Shown here piece after piece: positions 1-10,181 of a stretch of 64,000 nt of DNA. Below the pieces are notes generated by a model. It was given only the letters and a program-made list of their open reading frames with translations, had not been told where the DNA came from and ran no database searches. Each line of letters begins with the position of its first letter. Within the stretch, counting starts at the first letter, position 1. The position numbers and the translations under genes are program-made. This DNA is from Dioscorea cayenensis subsp. rotundata (lineage: Eukaryota; Streptophyta; Magnoliopsida; Dioscoreales; Dioscoreaceae): assembly GCF_009730915.1 (NCBI RefSeq), contig NC_052478.1, forward strand, positions 22,022,264-22,086,263, read 5' to 3'.

Positions 1-780
1 TCAGTTATAGTGGTTCCATAATCCATAAACATGCTGTTCAGTGTTTCATTATTGCCGTTTGTTGTTTAGGAGCTTGGGCTTGCTGTCAATGAGAACATCC
101 AAAAGACTTTATAAGGAAAAGTTGATGGGTGAGTGCCGGCTATCCCAGTGTCATGATATCAACATCTAAGAACATACGATCAACAACACAATGATACTGT
201 AGTTATGAGGAATAAGAAGCAGTCCCAGACAAACTGATCAATAATTAAAGAGTGGCTGCAAAAAATGAAAGAGGGGGAAAAAAAAAAGGGAAAGATACAA
301 CAATGACAATATCACATAACCATGATAATTATTTGATTTACATTTCCTCATCCACAAGAAATTAACTGACAGGACAGGACCTCCATTTCTATCTAACATC
401 CCATCATAAGCTGCGAGAATTACAAGCAAAGGACTGCTTAGATACAAACCAATCTCTCAGAGAACTCTTTGCTTTTCATTAGCGGAGAAAACTAACAAAT
501 TGAACTTTCTTGTATCACTTTGTTCGACAAAATTTCCAGCATCTACTCTTAACTGCAAGCAATGAAAGGCTGCCTTTAATCCATCTTCAAAGAACTGTGT
601 AAGCCAGAACTACTGACAAGCAGAGAAACAGGTGACCAATCACAAGATCATAAATGACACCACCAAAGATTTCAAAATCAGTCAACTAAAAAAGCAAGAT
701 TGCTTGATGGCTTCACCATGTATTGACAATGATAAATATAGCACACACCAACACAACACTTAATCCAAACTTGGTTAAGT
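1..780. other. Region downstream of VPS11, no gene seen
   Basis: AT-rich sequence just downstream of the VPS11 stop codon (VPS11 is on the minus strand). The part next to 781 is probably its 3' UTR. No reading frame with recognisable protein content, RNA gene or repeat was seen. Confidence 0.5.
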
Positions 781-3700
781 TCAACTATCGCCAGACTGGA
801 GGACCTCTGGGGGCTTAATAGCAGTTTTGCTCAATATGCCCTTGCCAAAATATTCAGCAATCACAGAGAAACCATCCTTTGAGTTTTTTACTTGCTGAAA
901 AAATAGTTCATGATCTTTTGCATTTTGCTCCAAGTTCCGTTTGGTTTCTAGAACAGACCGGATCTCTGGTGCACATTCTGGGCATTCCTTCTCATTGTCA
1001 CCAAGGCAGCGAAGGTGAAACGAATGCATGCACATGAAATGGACAGCAGGTAGATCGAGAGTGAATGTGCAAGCTGTGCACTTGCTAAGCTGAAAGATTC
1101 TAGCATTAGTCCTGAGATCCTGAATTTCCTTCTTCATTAAAGCAGTCTCGTCCTGCACGGCCAGGTATAGAATGAGATAGATGAAAATAGCAACACTGTT
1201 TCATGTCATACAAATATTGCAAACACATGGTTTAGCAAAATTAACATTGAAATGTGTCCTGAAAGGGTTATAGCTTCTTGTTTTGCAAATATCCCTTGTG
1301 AGCAGATGATGGCAACATCCTGACATTTCTAAGACATGAACTGACCATTATCAGACATAACCCCTAGAAGTACCAAAGCTATGTTTTTAAATCTTTGTTC
1401 CATGAATAAGAACTTTTGTATTGCATGTGTTTTTAAGCGGATGAACGAAAGGTTGCTGCTTCCGTTGAGTATAGAACTCGTAACAGCTTACCTTTAAAAT
1501 TTATGTATCACTTTCGCAAATTTAAACTGCAATTTTCTGGTGTTTCCCCTAAAAACCTACCTATAATAACTACTGAAGATACATTTCTTTTTCCAAAAAC
1601 TCATTAGTGTACCTACTCTATTACTAGTGTTCTGGTTGACAAGCGGTTGAAGCAGTAAACCAAGAAAACATAGTAATTGGCAATGATCTCATAAAACTAA
1701 CCTGGTACTTCTCGATAGCCTTGCGGTCATCTTCAATAAGCTTTGATTCTTCTTCAAGTTTTCGAGCAATGTAATCCTTAACCACAGAGAGTGTCAAGCA
1801 GGGATTCTTGGCTAGCGTCTGAAGAACAATAATCGGAGGCAGTATATCATCCCTTTCAATGTAAGTCAAGACCTCTCTTACTTCTTTGGAGCAATCCTCT
1901 CCAAGTTCACCAAAGTACTTCAAAAGGTCACCCCAAAGAGATGGGTCCCCACCCTGGGTTGAGTCACCCAGCTTTCTGCAGCAAGCTATTAATCCTTCAT
2001 GGTCATGAACCTGCATATAGCAGGCAATCACTTCTTTGTAAAGTTTCATCTTCTCATACAAAAACAATAAGCCATCTTTAAATGCATTCATTTCACAAAG
2101 AATAACAGCTAAATCAACATCATATAGAGGATACTCCATTTCAGATGTCCATGCACTCTTCAGCAAAGCCAGTCCTTTTTTAAATCTTTCCAGGCGATCC
2201 TTATCTTTCTTAACATCCTTAATGTCAACAGTTGACTTGCCCTTGCTCTCTGCTGAAGAACCATTAGCCAAATATTTTGTACTTCTCACACTTTTGTCAC
2301 AATCATCACCACCATTTTCTTGTGAAATCGATGGAAATGTCAAGGTACTTGAAAGGTATAGCTCCAACAGGGTGTTGTGAATTTCTGCTTGAGCAGGTGA
2401 ATCTTTAACCTTGGCAGTATACTTTTCCAGAAAATCCATGAGAGATTGCGGGCTATGAACAAAAATGTTGATAAAATCAACAGGGGATGGCAGCAAACTC
2501 ATGTGCACACCATTGGAGACCCTCCTCTTTCTTGATTCCTCGTTCTCAGTGCAAAGCCTCATTAGTATATTAATAGTTTCAACTGGCCTATGTTCTACAA
2601 GGATTTTACCATACTCTTTCACAGTGACACCAGCTTGGTTGGGTTCAAGGCTAGAGATATATTCCAGTGCTTCCTGGTATCTACCCAGGTCTTCAAGTAA
2701 TATCTTCAAATACCATTCATGCCGTTCAGCTTTCTTTGCAACATACATTGCATGCTCATGATACCCAGCTGTCCGACAAACTCTTATGGCAGTTTCAACA
2801 TCAAACTTGTGGTCACCAACACTATCATCACCTTTAATGAACTTATTGAGTTTTTCTACATCCTTCAGTTTTGTATAGCAGTTCAAAAGAAGAGTTGTGT
2901 GATCTTTAGAAGCCAGCCCTCTTTCATGCAATTTCTCCAAGTAATTAGTAAGATTGTAGATACGTTGTGCATCCAAAAACTTCTGAATCACATATGATGG
3001 TTCAAGATGGCCAATAGTGTGGATATATTGAGACATTGCCTCATCATAATCTAGTTTCCCATATAAATGATCACCGTATTTCCGAAGTACTTCAGCGGTG
3101 GCTGCAGCATCAGCTTGTTGACTCTGAACTAGATTGATTGCCACTGTATACAGATTCTTTTTAAACAGCATATCCAATTTACTCTCCATATCCTTTTCGC
3201 CGATGCACAAGATCTTTTTGTCATTCATTATAAAAATTATATAGCCCCACTCACAAAGCATATGTGAAACTTCTCCAAGCACCATACTGTGAGCAATCAA
3301 ACGGTTTTTCAAATCATAAACATTGAAGGTGTTTTTGTTGCTCCTCTGATCTGCAATAACACATAATAAATACCCACGAAACCAACCCAAGAATTTCTTC
3401 TCGCCTTCAAATGCCCAGCAAGGACCTCTTCCATCAACTTCATAGAAGTATACAGCTTCAGGACGACCAAGTATTAGATCCTGGTTGAAGTACCAAAATA
3501 CAGATTCAACACAAATAAGCTGTAGTAAAAGAAGAAATTGAAACACAAGTAATTCACATACCAGACGATCACTCATAATAACAGCTTTCGTGTCACATCC
3601 TATTTGGTCTAGAGTCTGCCTCTTAGGTGGTTGATCATGCAAATTGAACAGACTTACAGAAGTAGGAGTGACAGCAAACAGTTGAAGTGCTCTCCCTTCA

Positions 3701-5114
3701 ACCCGGAAACCTAGCCCATTGATTGAAGAAAGGCTATTGTCCGAAGAAACCTCCACCTGCAGCGTGAAGCGACTGATACGCTCACGTGCAATATCACCCT
3801 TGATGCAATAAATTGAACCATTTTCCAGACCAATGGCAATCAGTAATATTGGAGGAGCTTCCTCTAGAACTAAAAATGATGCTATCTGTGAACATTGAAG
3901 TTCCATAACCCATTAGAGATAAATTATCTGCAGTCCCATAACAAAACATGTGTAATTATTGCTCATGAGGCAGATTGATAAAATTTAATAGACTATACCT
4001 TTGATTCAGGAAATTGGTTTGTGAATATACGCAAGATCTGGAGACAAACAGGACTTGTCATGCTAGAACCCTCAGGCTCCATCTTATCAAGGTCAAAAAC
4101 TTTTAAGCAGATGGAAGATAGCTGGGGAGATGTCTGCTCTTCCTCTCCAACAGTAACAAGGTAATTGCGTTGCTAATTTAACGAGAAAAGAAAGAGAATG
4201 TAACATGAGGTGAAAAGTGAGTTTAGCTTAGAAAATAAAATTCAATCTTTCTCATTAAATCAATATGAACTGCAATATGCGAATGTTAATCAGATGGCAA
4301 GTGCAATGAACTAGCTAAAATGAGGAGATGAATCATGTCTATCAGAAAAACTTTTATTGGTGCACAGATGCATCCTCATAATGTATTATAGAGGAAAACT
4401 CATAGTGATTAATAACTCAAAAGAAACTTTGAGCTAAGATGCAATCTTTCTTTTCCCATAAGAAGATGTTGTCAACGGCCATGCCTCAGGTCATGGATAA
4501 AAGGTTTCCCCTTTTCATTCATGCAATAACGATGTCAACAATAGGGCTTTGCTTGGCCCTATTTAGCAACTAATGTTGGATGAAAATGATAAAGATGACA
4601 TAAAATAATGGTAAAGGTTTGCCCTTTCGTTCATGCCTAATATGATTTTTCTACAATTTTGATCATCCTAGAAACAATCTTTTCCCTTCCGAACAAAAAT
4701 TATAAAAAGAATGAGAAAAAAATAATCTTGGCATGTACAATCCTAATGCAGGAGAAACACGAAGCATACAGTTGAGTTAGATCCAGAAAAACAAAACAAA
4801 TTCACACAAAGCAGACAACTTGGACTCTGAAAAGAAAAGGGAAAAAATAAAAAATAAAAACATCAAGATCCAAGGTAGAGGCGGGGATATACCTTGAGCT
4901 GCTGGAGAAAGAGGACGGAGGCAGCGTGGGCCTGGAAACCATAGAGGAGCTTGAACCCCCGATCGATGAGGCTGACAGTACCGTCACCACATCCGACGGC
5001 GATCCTACCCCTTCCGCTAGAGCAGCACTGGATGGTTCCAGTGATCTCGGCGGAGATGGAACTCTTGCCACCGGATTTCTCCTCGAAGAACTCGAACTTC
5101 CTCCATTGATACAT
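781..5114 (-). CDS. VPS11: Vacuolar protein sorting-associated protein 11 (HOPS/CORVET subunit)
   Basis: Core subunit of the HOPS and CORVET tethering complexes, which act at endosome and vacuole membranes before SNARE fusion. Five coding exons fit: 5114-4893, 4172-3999, 3885-3562, 3480-1702 and 1152-781. They sum to 2871 nt, or 956 aa, close to the plant family length of about 930-960. The start MYQWRKFEFFEE is the usual plant VPS11 N-terminus. An N-terminal beta-propeller region is followed by a helical solenoid with the clathrin-heavy-chain-type repeat in the middle third. A C-terminal RING-like zinc finger has C858, C861, C874, H876, H879, C882, C890 and C893. All junctions have GT-AG ends and keep frame. 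The third intron (3481-3561) is 81 nt with no in-frame stop. A transposon starts about 230 bp upstream of the ATG. Confidence 0.95.
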
Positions 5115-5343
5115 CTCCGCGAAGGAGAGAGAAAGAGAAAAGAGAGCGAGAGGAGCAGAAGAAGGGTTCTTGATTGAAATTGAGAAAAAATTTTGCTTTA
5201 AAAATGCTAATAAAATAAAATATTATTAACAAATCAAAGTTAATCTAAATTAAAATTCATTTCGAATTTTTTTTTTATGTAAGTAGCAATTAAAATTAAA
5301 ATGTTATTGTGAAATAAAAGCTTAATTAATTATATTGTTGGAA
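5115..5343 (-). promoter_or_regulatory. VPS11 5' leader and proximal promoter
   Basis: Reading leftward, the sequence just before the VPS11 ATG is a pyrimidine-rich stretch (TCTCTTTCTCTCTCC type, about 5118-5165), typical of a plant 5' UTR. Beyond it, 5200-5343 is strongly AT-rich. The transposon TSD begins at 5344, so the untouched promoter is at most about 230 bp. No clear TATA box was fixed. Confidence 0.45.
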
Positions 5344-5489
5344 TTCTATTTAGGTAAAATTACTGTTCATCACTTGTCATTTTCAAAACTTCCCAAAAAC
5401 CCCCTCCAACTTTTGCACACTCCGGACAGCCCTCCGTTATATTTTGCATTCTCTTTAACCCCCCGCCGTTAAGTTGAAGTAGGTCCATA

Positions 5490-5937
5490 ATATGAAATTC
5501 CTTTTTTGCCCTTGCAAAAGGAGGGAAAAATGGCGCACAATCATATCATGTCCGAACTTTATGCGTAATTTTCCAATTTTGTTTGCCTCCTGCTTGCTTT
5601 GTCTCAAACAAAGTTTAGAAGGCTCATATCTTGTTCTTGTTGTTCTTGTTCTTCTTGTTCTTTTTCTTCTTTTGATTTAGTGTACTCAATTTTAGCTTTT
5701 GCCACGCTAAAATTTGGCACGCTTTCGGTGTACTCAATTTTAGCTCTTGCCACGAGAAGGCAACTTGGGCGTCCTAGACGAAAGAGGATCGAGTCGTAAG
5801 CGTCCGAGGACGGTGAGTTGCGTTGTAGCCATTGCCACGCTTCCGGTCCACAAGTTGCGTTGTAGCCATTGCCACGCTTCCGGTCACAATCGCAGATCGT
5901 GCAATGAATCTGTTGCCGAGTAGGCATTGTGTATATA
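5490..5937 (+). pseudogene. Collapsed second copy of the MULE transposase gene ends
   Basis: Positions 5490-5690 resemble 7290-7500, the leader of the main transposase: same order of CCCTTG, GGAGGGAAAAAT, a cAATCAtATCAtGTC-like stretch, then a T/C-rich run. Positions 5748-5937 closely resemble 9680-9830, the transposase 3' end, including GTCCTAGACGAAAGAGGATC and the zinc-knuckle region. Everything between the two ends of the gene is missing. A 33-bp unit (5816-5848, again 5853-5885, period 37) is duplicated in tandem. A 26-bp phrase around TGTACTCAATTTTAGC is also repeated near 5680 and 5729. It reads as an internally deleted relic of a related element. Confidence 0.65.
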
Positions 5938-6320
5938 CTTGTTAGTATTGTTTAAATATTGAACTCTATATTTAAATACATCTGCTTAAATATTGGCTTC
6001 TCTATTTAAATTTGTTTTTTTTATCGTTTAACCTATATTTTTATTGGCTTAAAATATACAACGCGATGGTGCCAGCGGTTCCCCAAGCGTAATTAATGCA
6101 CGCTCGGTTACCCAAGCGTTTCCACTCCCGTCGCACATAAAAATCGGAAGCCGAAGCGGCAGCAGGCTGTTGGATTTCGCAGTATAAATGGGAAGGAAGA
6201 ACCATTTCGTTGAACATACTCTACTTGCGCAACCACTCCTTTTCCTCTTCCTCTTCTTCTTGTGTGATGGTCATCCTGTCGAGTCAAACATTTGGCGTTC
6301 ACGATATTCGCTGAATTCAA

Positions 6321-6590
6321 ACCACATTTTTTAGATCATAAACTTTTTACAGGATGTGTCATGATTGTCTTCATCTTGTCATCCGTAAACAACCTGTAAG
6401 TGAAAACTTTCTTTTTCTTGCCCAAGGCGAAATGCTCGCCTTCTTGCTCTACGGGTAAGCAATGACGGAAGTGCGTTTCGCCTTGAGTCAAGAAAATAAG
6501 GTTTCACTTACAAGTTGATTGTGGATGATTACCAGAAGAAGGTTCATCACATATCCTTTAAAAAGAACTTGATCTATAAAAAAATGTGGT
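6321..6590. repeat. 270-bp imperfect inverted repeat (hairpin)
   Basis: The sequence starting ACCACATTTTTTAGATC at 6321 is mirrored by the complement ending at 6590, with arms of roughly 120 bp around a centre near 6455. Strong blocks pair throughout, for example GTAAGTGAAA with TTTCACTTAC and CAAGGCGAAA with TTTCGCCTTG. Mismatches are spread evenly. It lies in non-coding MULE sequence before the transposase. It could be a nested MITE or a hairpin RNA source. Confidence 0.75.
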
Positions 6591-6669
6591 CTGACTGGAG
6601 CGAGTGTTGTGGACACCCTATTCAAAGGTATACTTGGACGATTCCGAGGTCCGTGTTGGTTACGTCGTC

Positions 6670-7240
6670 CGTTAAACGGAGAGTTTGAAGCTTAAACGGA
6701 GAATTTTTGTATTGTCTTACATTCTATTTTTATCAGAGATTTGTATTTTAAGTAAAAGTCATTGTAATTACGCTAATATTTAATAATAAAATGAATGTTG
6801 TATTGTATTGTATTAAATATATTTTTATCAGAGATTTGTATTTTTAAGTACATTTCATTGTAATTACGTTGATACTTTATAAGAAAATGTTAAACTGAGA
6901 AAATGAAATTTAAACAGAGCAAAATAAATGAAATTTAAAGGGAATGAATGTTATCAGAGATTTGTATATTAAGTAAGTTAATATTGAATAAGAAAATGAA
7001 TGTTGTATTGTATTGTCTTAAGTGAACATTCTACTTTTATCAGAGATTTGTATTTTAGGTACATTACATTGTAATTAAGTTGATATAATACAATAAGAAA
7101 ATGTTAAACATAGAAAAATCATGTTAAAGGGAGAAACTGATACTTAAACGGTATTTTAAACAGAAACTTTGTTCTTTTAAATAGAGACTTTATTATTTTA
7201 AATAGAGACTTTGTTATTTTAAATAGAGAGTTTCAATACA
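6670..7240. repeat. Dispersed TTAAAC(A/G)GAGA microrepeats, left block
   Basis: Words of the form TTAAACGGAGA, TTAAACAGAGC and TTTAAATAGAGACTTT recur every 20-40 bp. At 7165-7235 they form a near-tandem array of about 24 bp per unit. Similar blocks lie at 9890-10060 and 13310-13460 and in the introns of both MULE genes. Confidence 0.6.
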
Positions 7241-7514
7241 TGCAGGACATGTTGAGGTGAGAACTTTCATTCGAGCGATGACAATATGTCTTCCTCGCGA
7301 CAGTGACATATATTTCCCTTTTTTCCCTTGGGATGGAGGAAAAAATACCGCCAAATCACATCACGTCTAGTCTAATCTCTATGCATACAACTGTGCAGTT
7401 TTTTGTTTGTCTATCTGACTGTTGTTTGTTGTTTACATCTTCTTCTTCTTCTTCGTCTTCTTTTTGTTCTTTATTTCATTTGGTTTGTACAATTTGGTTT
7501 TCGGCCGATATATT

Positions 7515-9817
7515 ATGGAGAGTTTTTGTGGTATTGCTAGATTCAACGGGGAGGGAAAAGTGTTAATGTTCACGGCTCAAACTTCTTGGGAGTTGGTTTT
7601 AGCTGAGATATGTGAGCGATGGGGTCTCGAAGTTTCCCTTGTCAGGGTGAAGTTTATCACACCAGATGGATATAAAACGGTTTGTCCAATAGAAAATGAT
7701 GTTGACTTCCGGGACGGATGTGTCACGCTGCACTCCATCTTCAAATGCTGCTGTAGTTGATCTTGTTGTCGAAAATGCATAATGTGCCATCGTCGAATCT
7801 CTAATGAAAACGAGTTTTTACTCGTTGTAAGTTCCTTCTCTTTTATTTAATCCAGCTTGTATGGGTTCATTATTGTTTAAGTATGTCGACTCACTGGTTA
7901 ACATCCGGGTACTATTCGCTTTTACGTTAATTGGTCATCTGCTTTAAGTATTTACGTTAACGCTTTAAATGTTTGCATTATCACTTAAACATCATATTCT
8001 CCGCTTAACATATTGATCTTTTCATTCGATCGAAGTGTTGGCAGGGAATTCGGATTCTGCGAGTGCTCCCGCTCATCCCCATGGTGACCTCGACGCGTGG
8101 GATGTCTTCCTTCCTCGCCGGATCATTCGAAGTCGTCGTCATTAGATATTGGACAACGTTTTGACTGCGTTGAACATTTCAGGGATGTACTTCGAAATCA
8201 TGCAATCAAACGGAATTTTGACTTCAAATTCATAAAGAACGCAAAACATCGGGTGACTGTGGAATGCGCTGCCGATGGTTGTCGTTGGCGCCTTTATGCA
8301 TCAAAAGAGTATAATAAAAATACTTTCAGAATCAAGACAATCAACCCGTCACACACTTGCGGTGGTGGTATAGGTTCGGCGTCACATCCGAAAGCGTCCA
8401 AAAAATGGGTTAGCGCACGAGTGATTCAGAAGCTCAAGGACCGGCCCTTGTACAAGGCCATCGACATTCAGAAGGACATGTTGCGGGAATATGGTGTCCA
8501 CATACCATACAAGCAGGCTTGGTTGGGGAATGAGCATGCCCGGGTGGTCCTCGATGGCAGTGACATCTCCAGATACGACTGTTTGCTTTGGTATGTGGAT
8601 AAGGTGGTTGAGACAAATCCCGGCAGCGTTGCGATCGTGGAAAGATACGGTGATCGTTTTAAACGTGCATTCTTTTCTTTCAGCGCGTGTATTATGGGAT
8701 TCAAGAGGGCTTGCAGGTCCACGGGCCTTGTGAACGCAATTGCGAGAGTCTTCCCTTCTTCGCCACATACATACTGTCTTCGACATTTGGAGGCCAATTT
8801 TATGAAAGCCAACGTCAGACTTGGGAAGGCATTGAGGGAGGAGTGCTGGTGTATATGCTTCCGCATTGCGTGGGCATCCACGGCTAAATATTTTGATGAT
8901 ACCGTGAATGAACTTCAGGCCACATCACCCGAAGCTCATCACTGGTTGATTAATAAATCGGATATGACACATTGGTCGAATTATCTGTTCAGAGGTGATC
9001 GTTGGGGTGAGATGTATTCAAATCTCGCGGAGTCGTTCAATGCTTGGATCAAAGAAGCTCGTCATTTACCGGTGACGAAAATGGTCGACTCCATAAGGTC
9101 TGCGAATGTTGATTTACACTTAACATTTAGTGTTACCCTTTAAACATTTTCAATATTTGTTTAATTCGACTTGTCTGACTTTAAATATTAATCTTTTCGT
9201 TTAACTATTTACAATAATGTTTAAACATGTTTACGAATTATTTAACCATCATTGTCTTTGTTTAACCTTATTTGCCAGGTTCAAGTTGATGCGCATGTTA
9301 TGTAACCGGCGTGAGCAAGCGCAAATGGGAGACCTACTTATACCCAGACATACATTCGAAGGTAGAGATCATTGTTGAGGATAGCCGAAATCTTCGTGTT
9401 GGTCGTTATGTCAATGATCGTTACGAAGTGATCAACCAATGTAGCAACTTTGTAGATCTTGCCATCAGAACTTGTTCATGTCGAAGGTGGCAAGTTTATG
9501 GTATCCCTTGCAAACACGCTTGCGCTACAATAATGCAGACAGACACCAACGTTCATAGATTTATTAGCGGCTACTTCACCGTCGACAATTACAAACTGGC
9601 GTATAAGGAAGTTATATTCCCCATACCCGACGATGACAGGCCTTCAGACGGAAATCGTGAGCTTCGTTTGCGACCGCCTGTGACGAGAAGGCAGCCTGGG
9701 TGTCCTAGACGAAAGAGGATCGAGTCGCAAGCGTTAGATATCCGCGAGTTACATTGCAGCCGCTGCCATGGATCCGGTCACAATCGTAGATCTTGTAATG
9801 AAACTGTCGCCGACTAG
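7515..9817 (+). pseudogene. Decayed MuDR-type MULE transposase
   Basis: Mutator-family transposase that would cut and paste the element. Three pieces are readable. 7515-7760 holds the N-terminal part (MESFCGIARFNGEGK start). 8046-9130 holds the zinc-binding MuDR N-domain and part of the transposase fold (starting near DIGQRFDC, ending KMVDSIR). 9290-9817 holds the SWIM zinc finger C-x-C...CKHAC and a C-terminal zinc knuckle C-x2-C-x4-H-x4-C. Introns fit near 7830-8045 and 9104-9280. Damage seen: a frameshift near 7750 followed by stops, another near 8120, a frameshift near 9310, and a large in-frame deletion at about 8716, where GFKRACR joins STGLVNAIA. Intact relatives have the first catalytic Asp (DG.H) and second Asp (SDR) blocks there. 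It cannot be catalytically active. Confidence 0.85.
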
Positions 9818-9889
9818 ACATTGTAAATAAGCTGACTTCTAAAGAGAAACAATCTGAATTGACTGGAAATTTTTCATACTTAAACTCTT

Positions 9890-10060
9890 ATTCTTTATAG
9901 TGTTATCGGTTATTTAAACAGAGACAGTGTTATTTTAAACAGAGAAACTGTAATGTTAAATGTTTCAAACTGATATTTAAACGATAGATGGTAAAGTTAA
10001 ACATTTAAACTGAAATGTAAACAATGACATTGTAAATTAAACAATAAATTGAATTTGAAT
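9890..10060. repeat. TTTAAAC-type microrepeats, middle block
   Basis: Non-coding stretch just after the transposase stop, with about ten TTAAAC/TTTAAAC words, including TTTAAACAGAGACAG and TTTAAACAGAGAAAC. Same word family as 6670-7240. Confidence 0.55.
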
Positions 10061-10181
10061 GGAATTTAGTCTAACTTTACAATTAAAAAATGAATTGAAT
10101 TTGAATGGAATTTGTCCTGGTTTACATTCGAAAACAAAATTGACATTAACATATACAAGTCCTGTCCTGCGAAATCAAAAT

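Noticed and set aside
4802-5177. Open frames overlapping VPS11 exon 1 on both strands
   Set aside because: Serine/proline-rich shadows of the VPS11 first exon and its pyrimidine-rich leader.
8382-8881. Open frames on the minus strand opposite the MULE transposase
   Set aside because: They are antisense to clear transposase coding sequence and have no recognisable content of their own.
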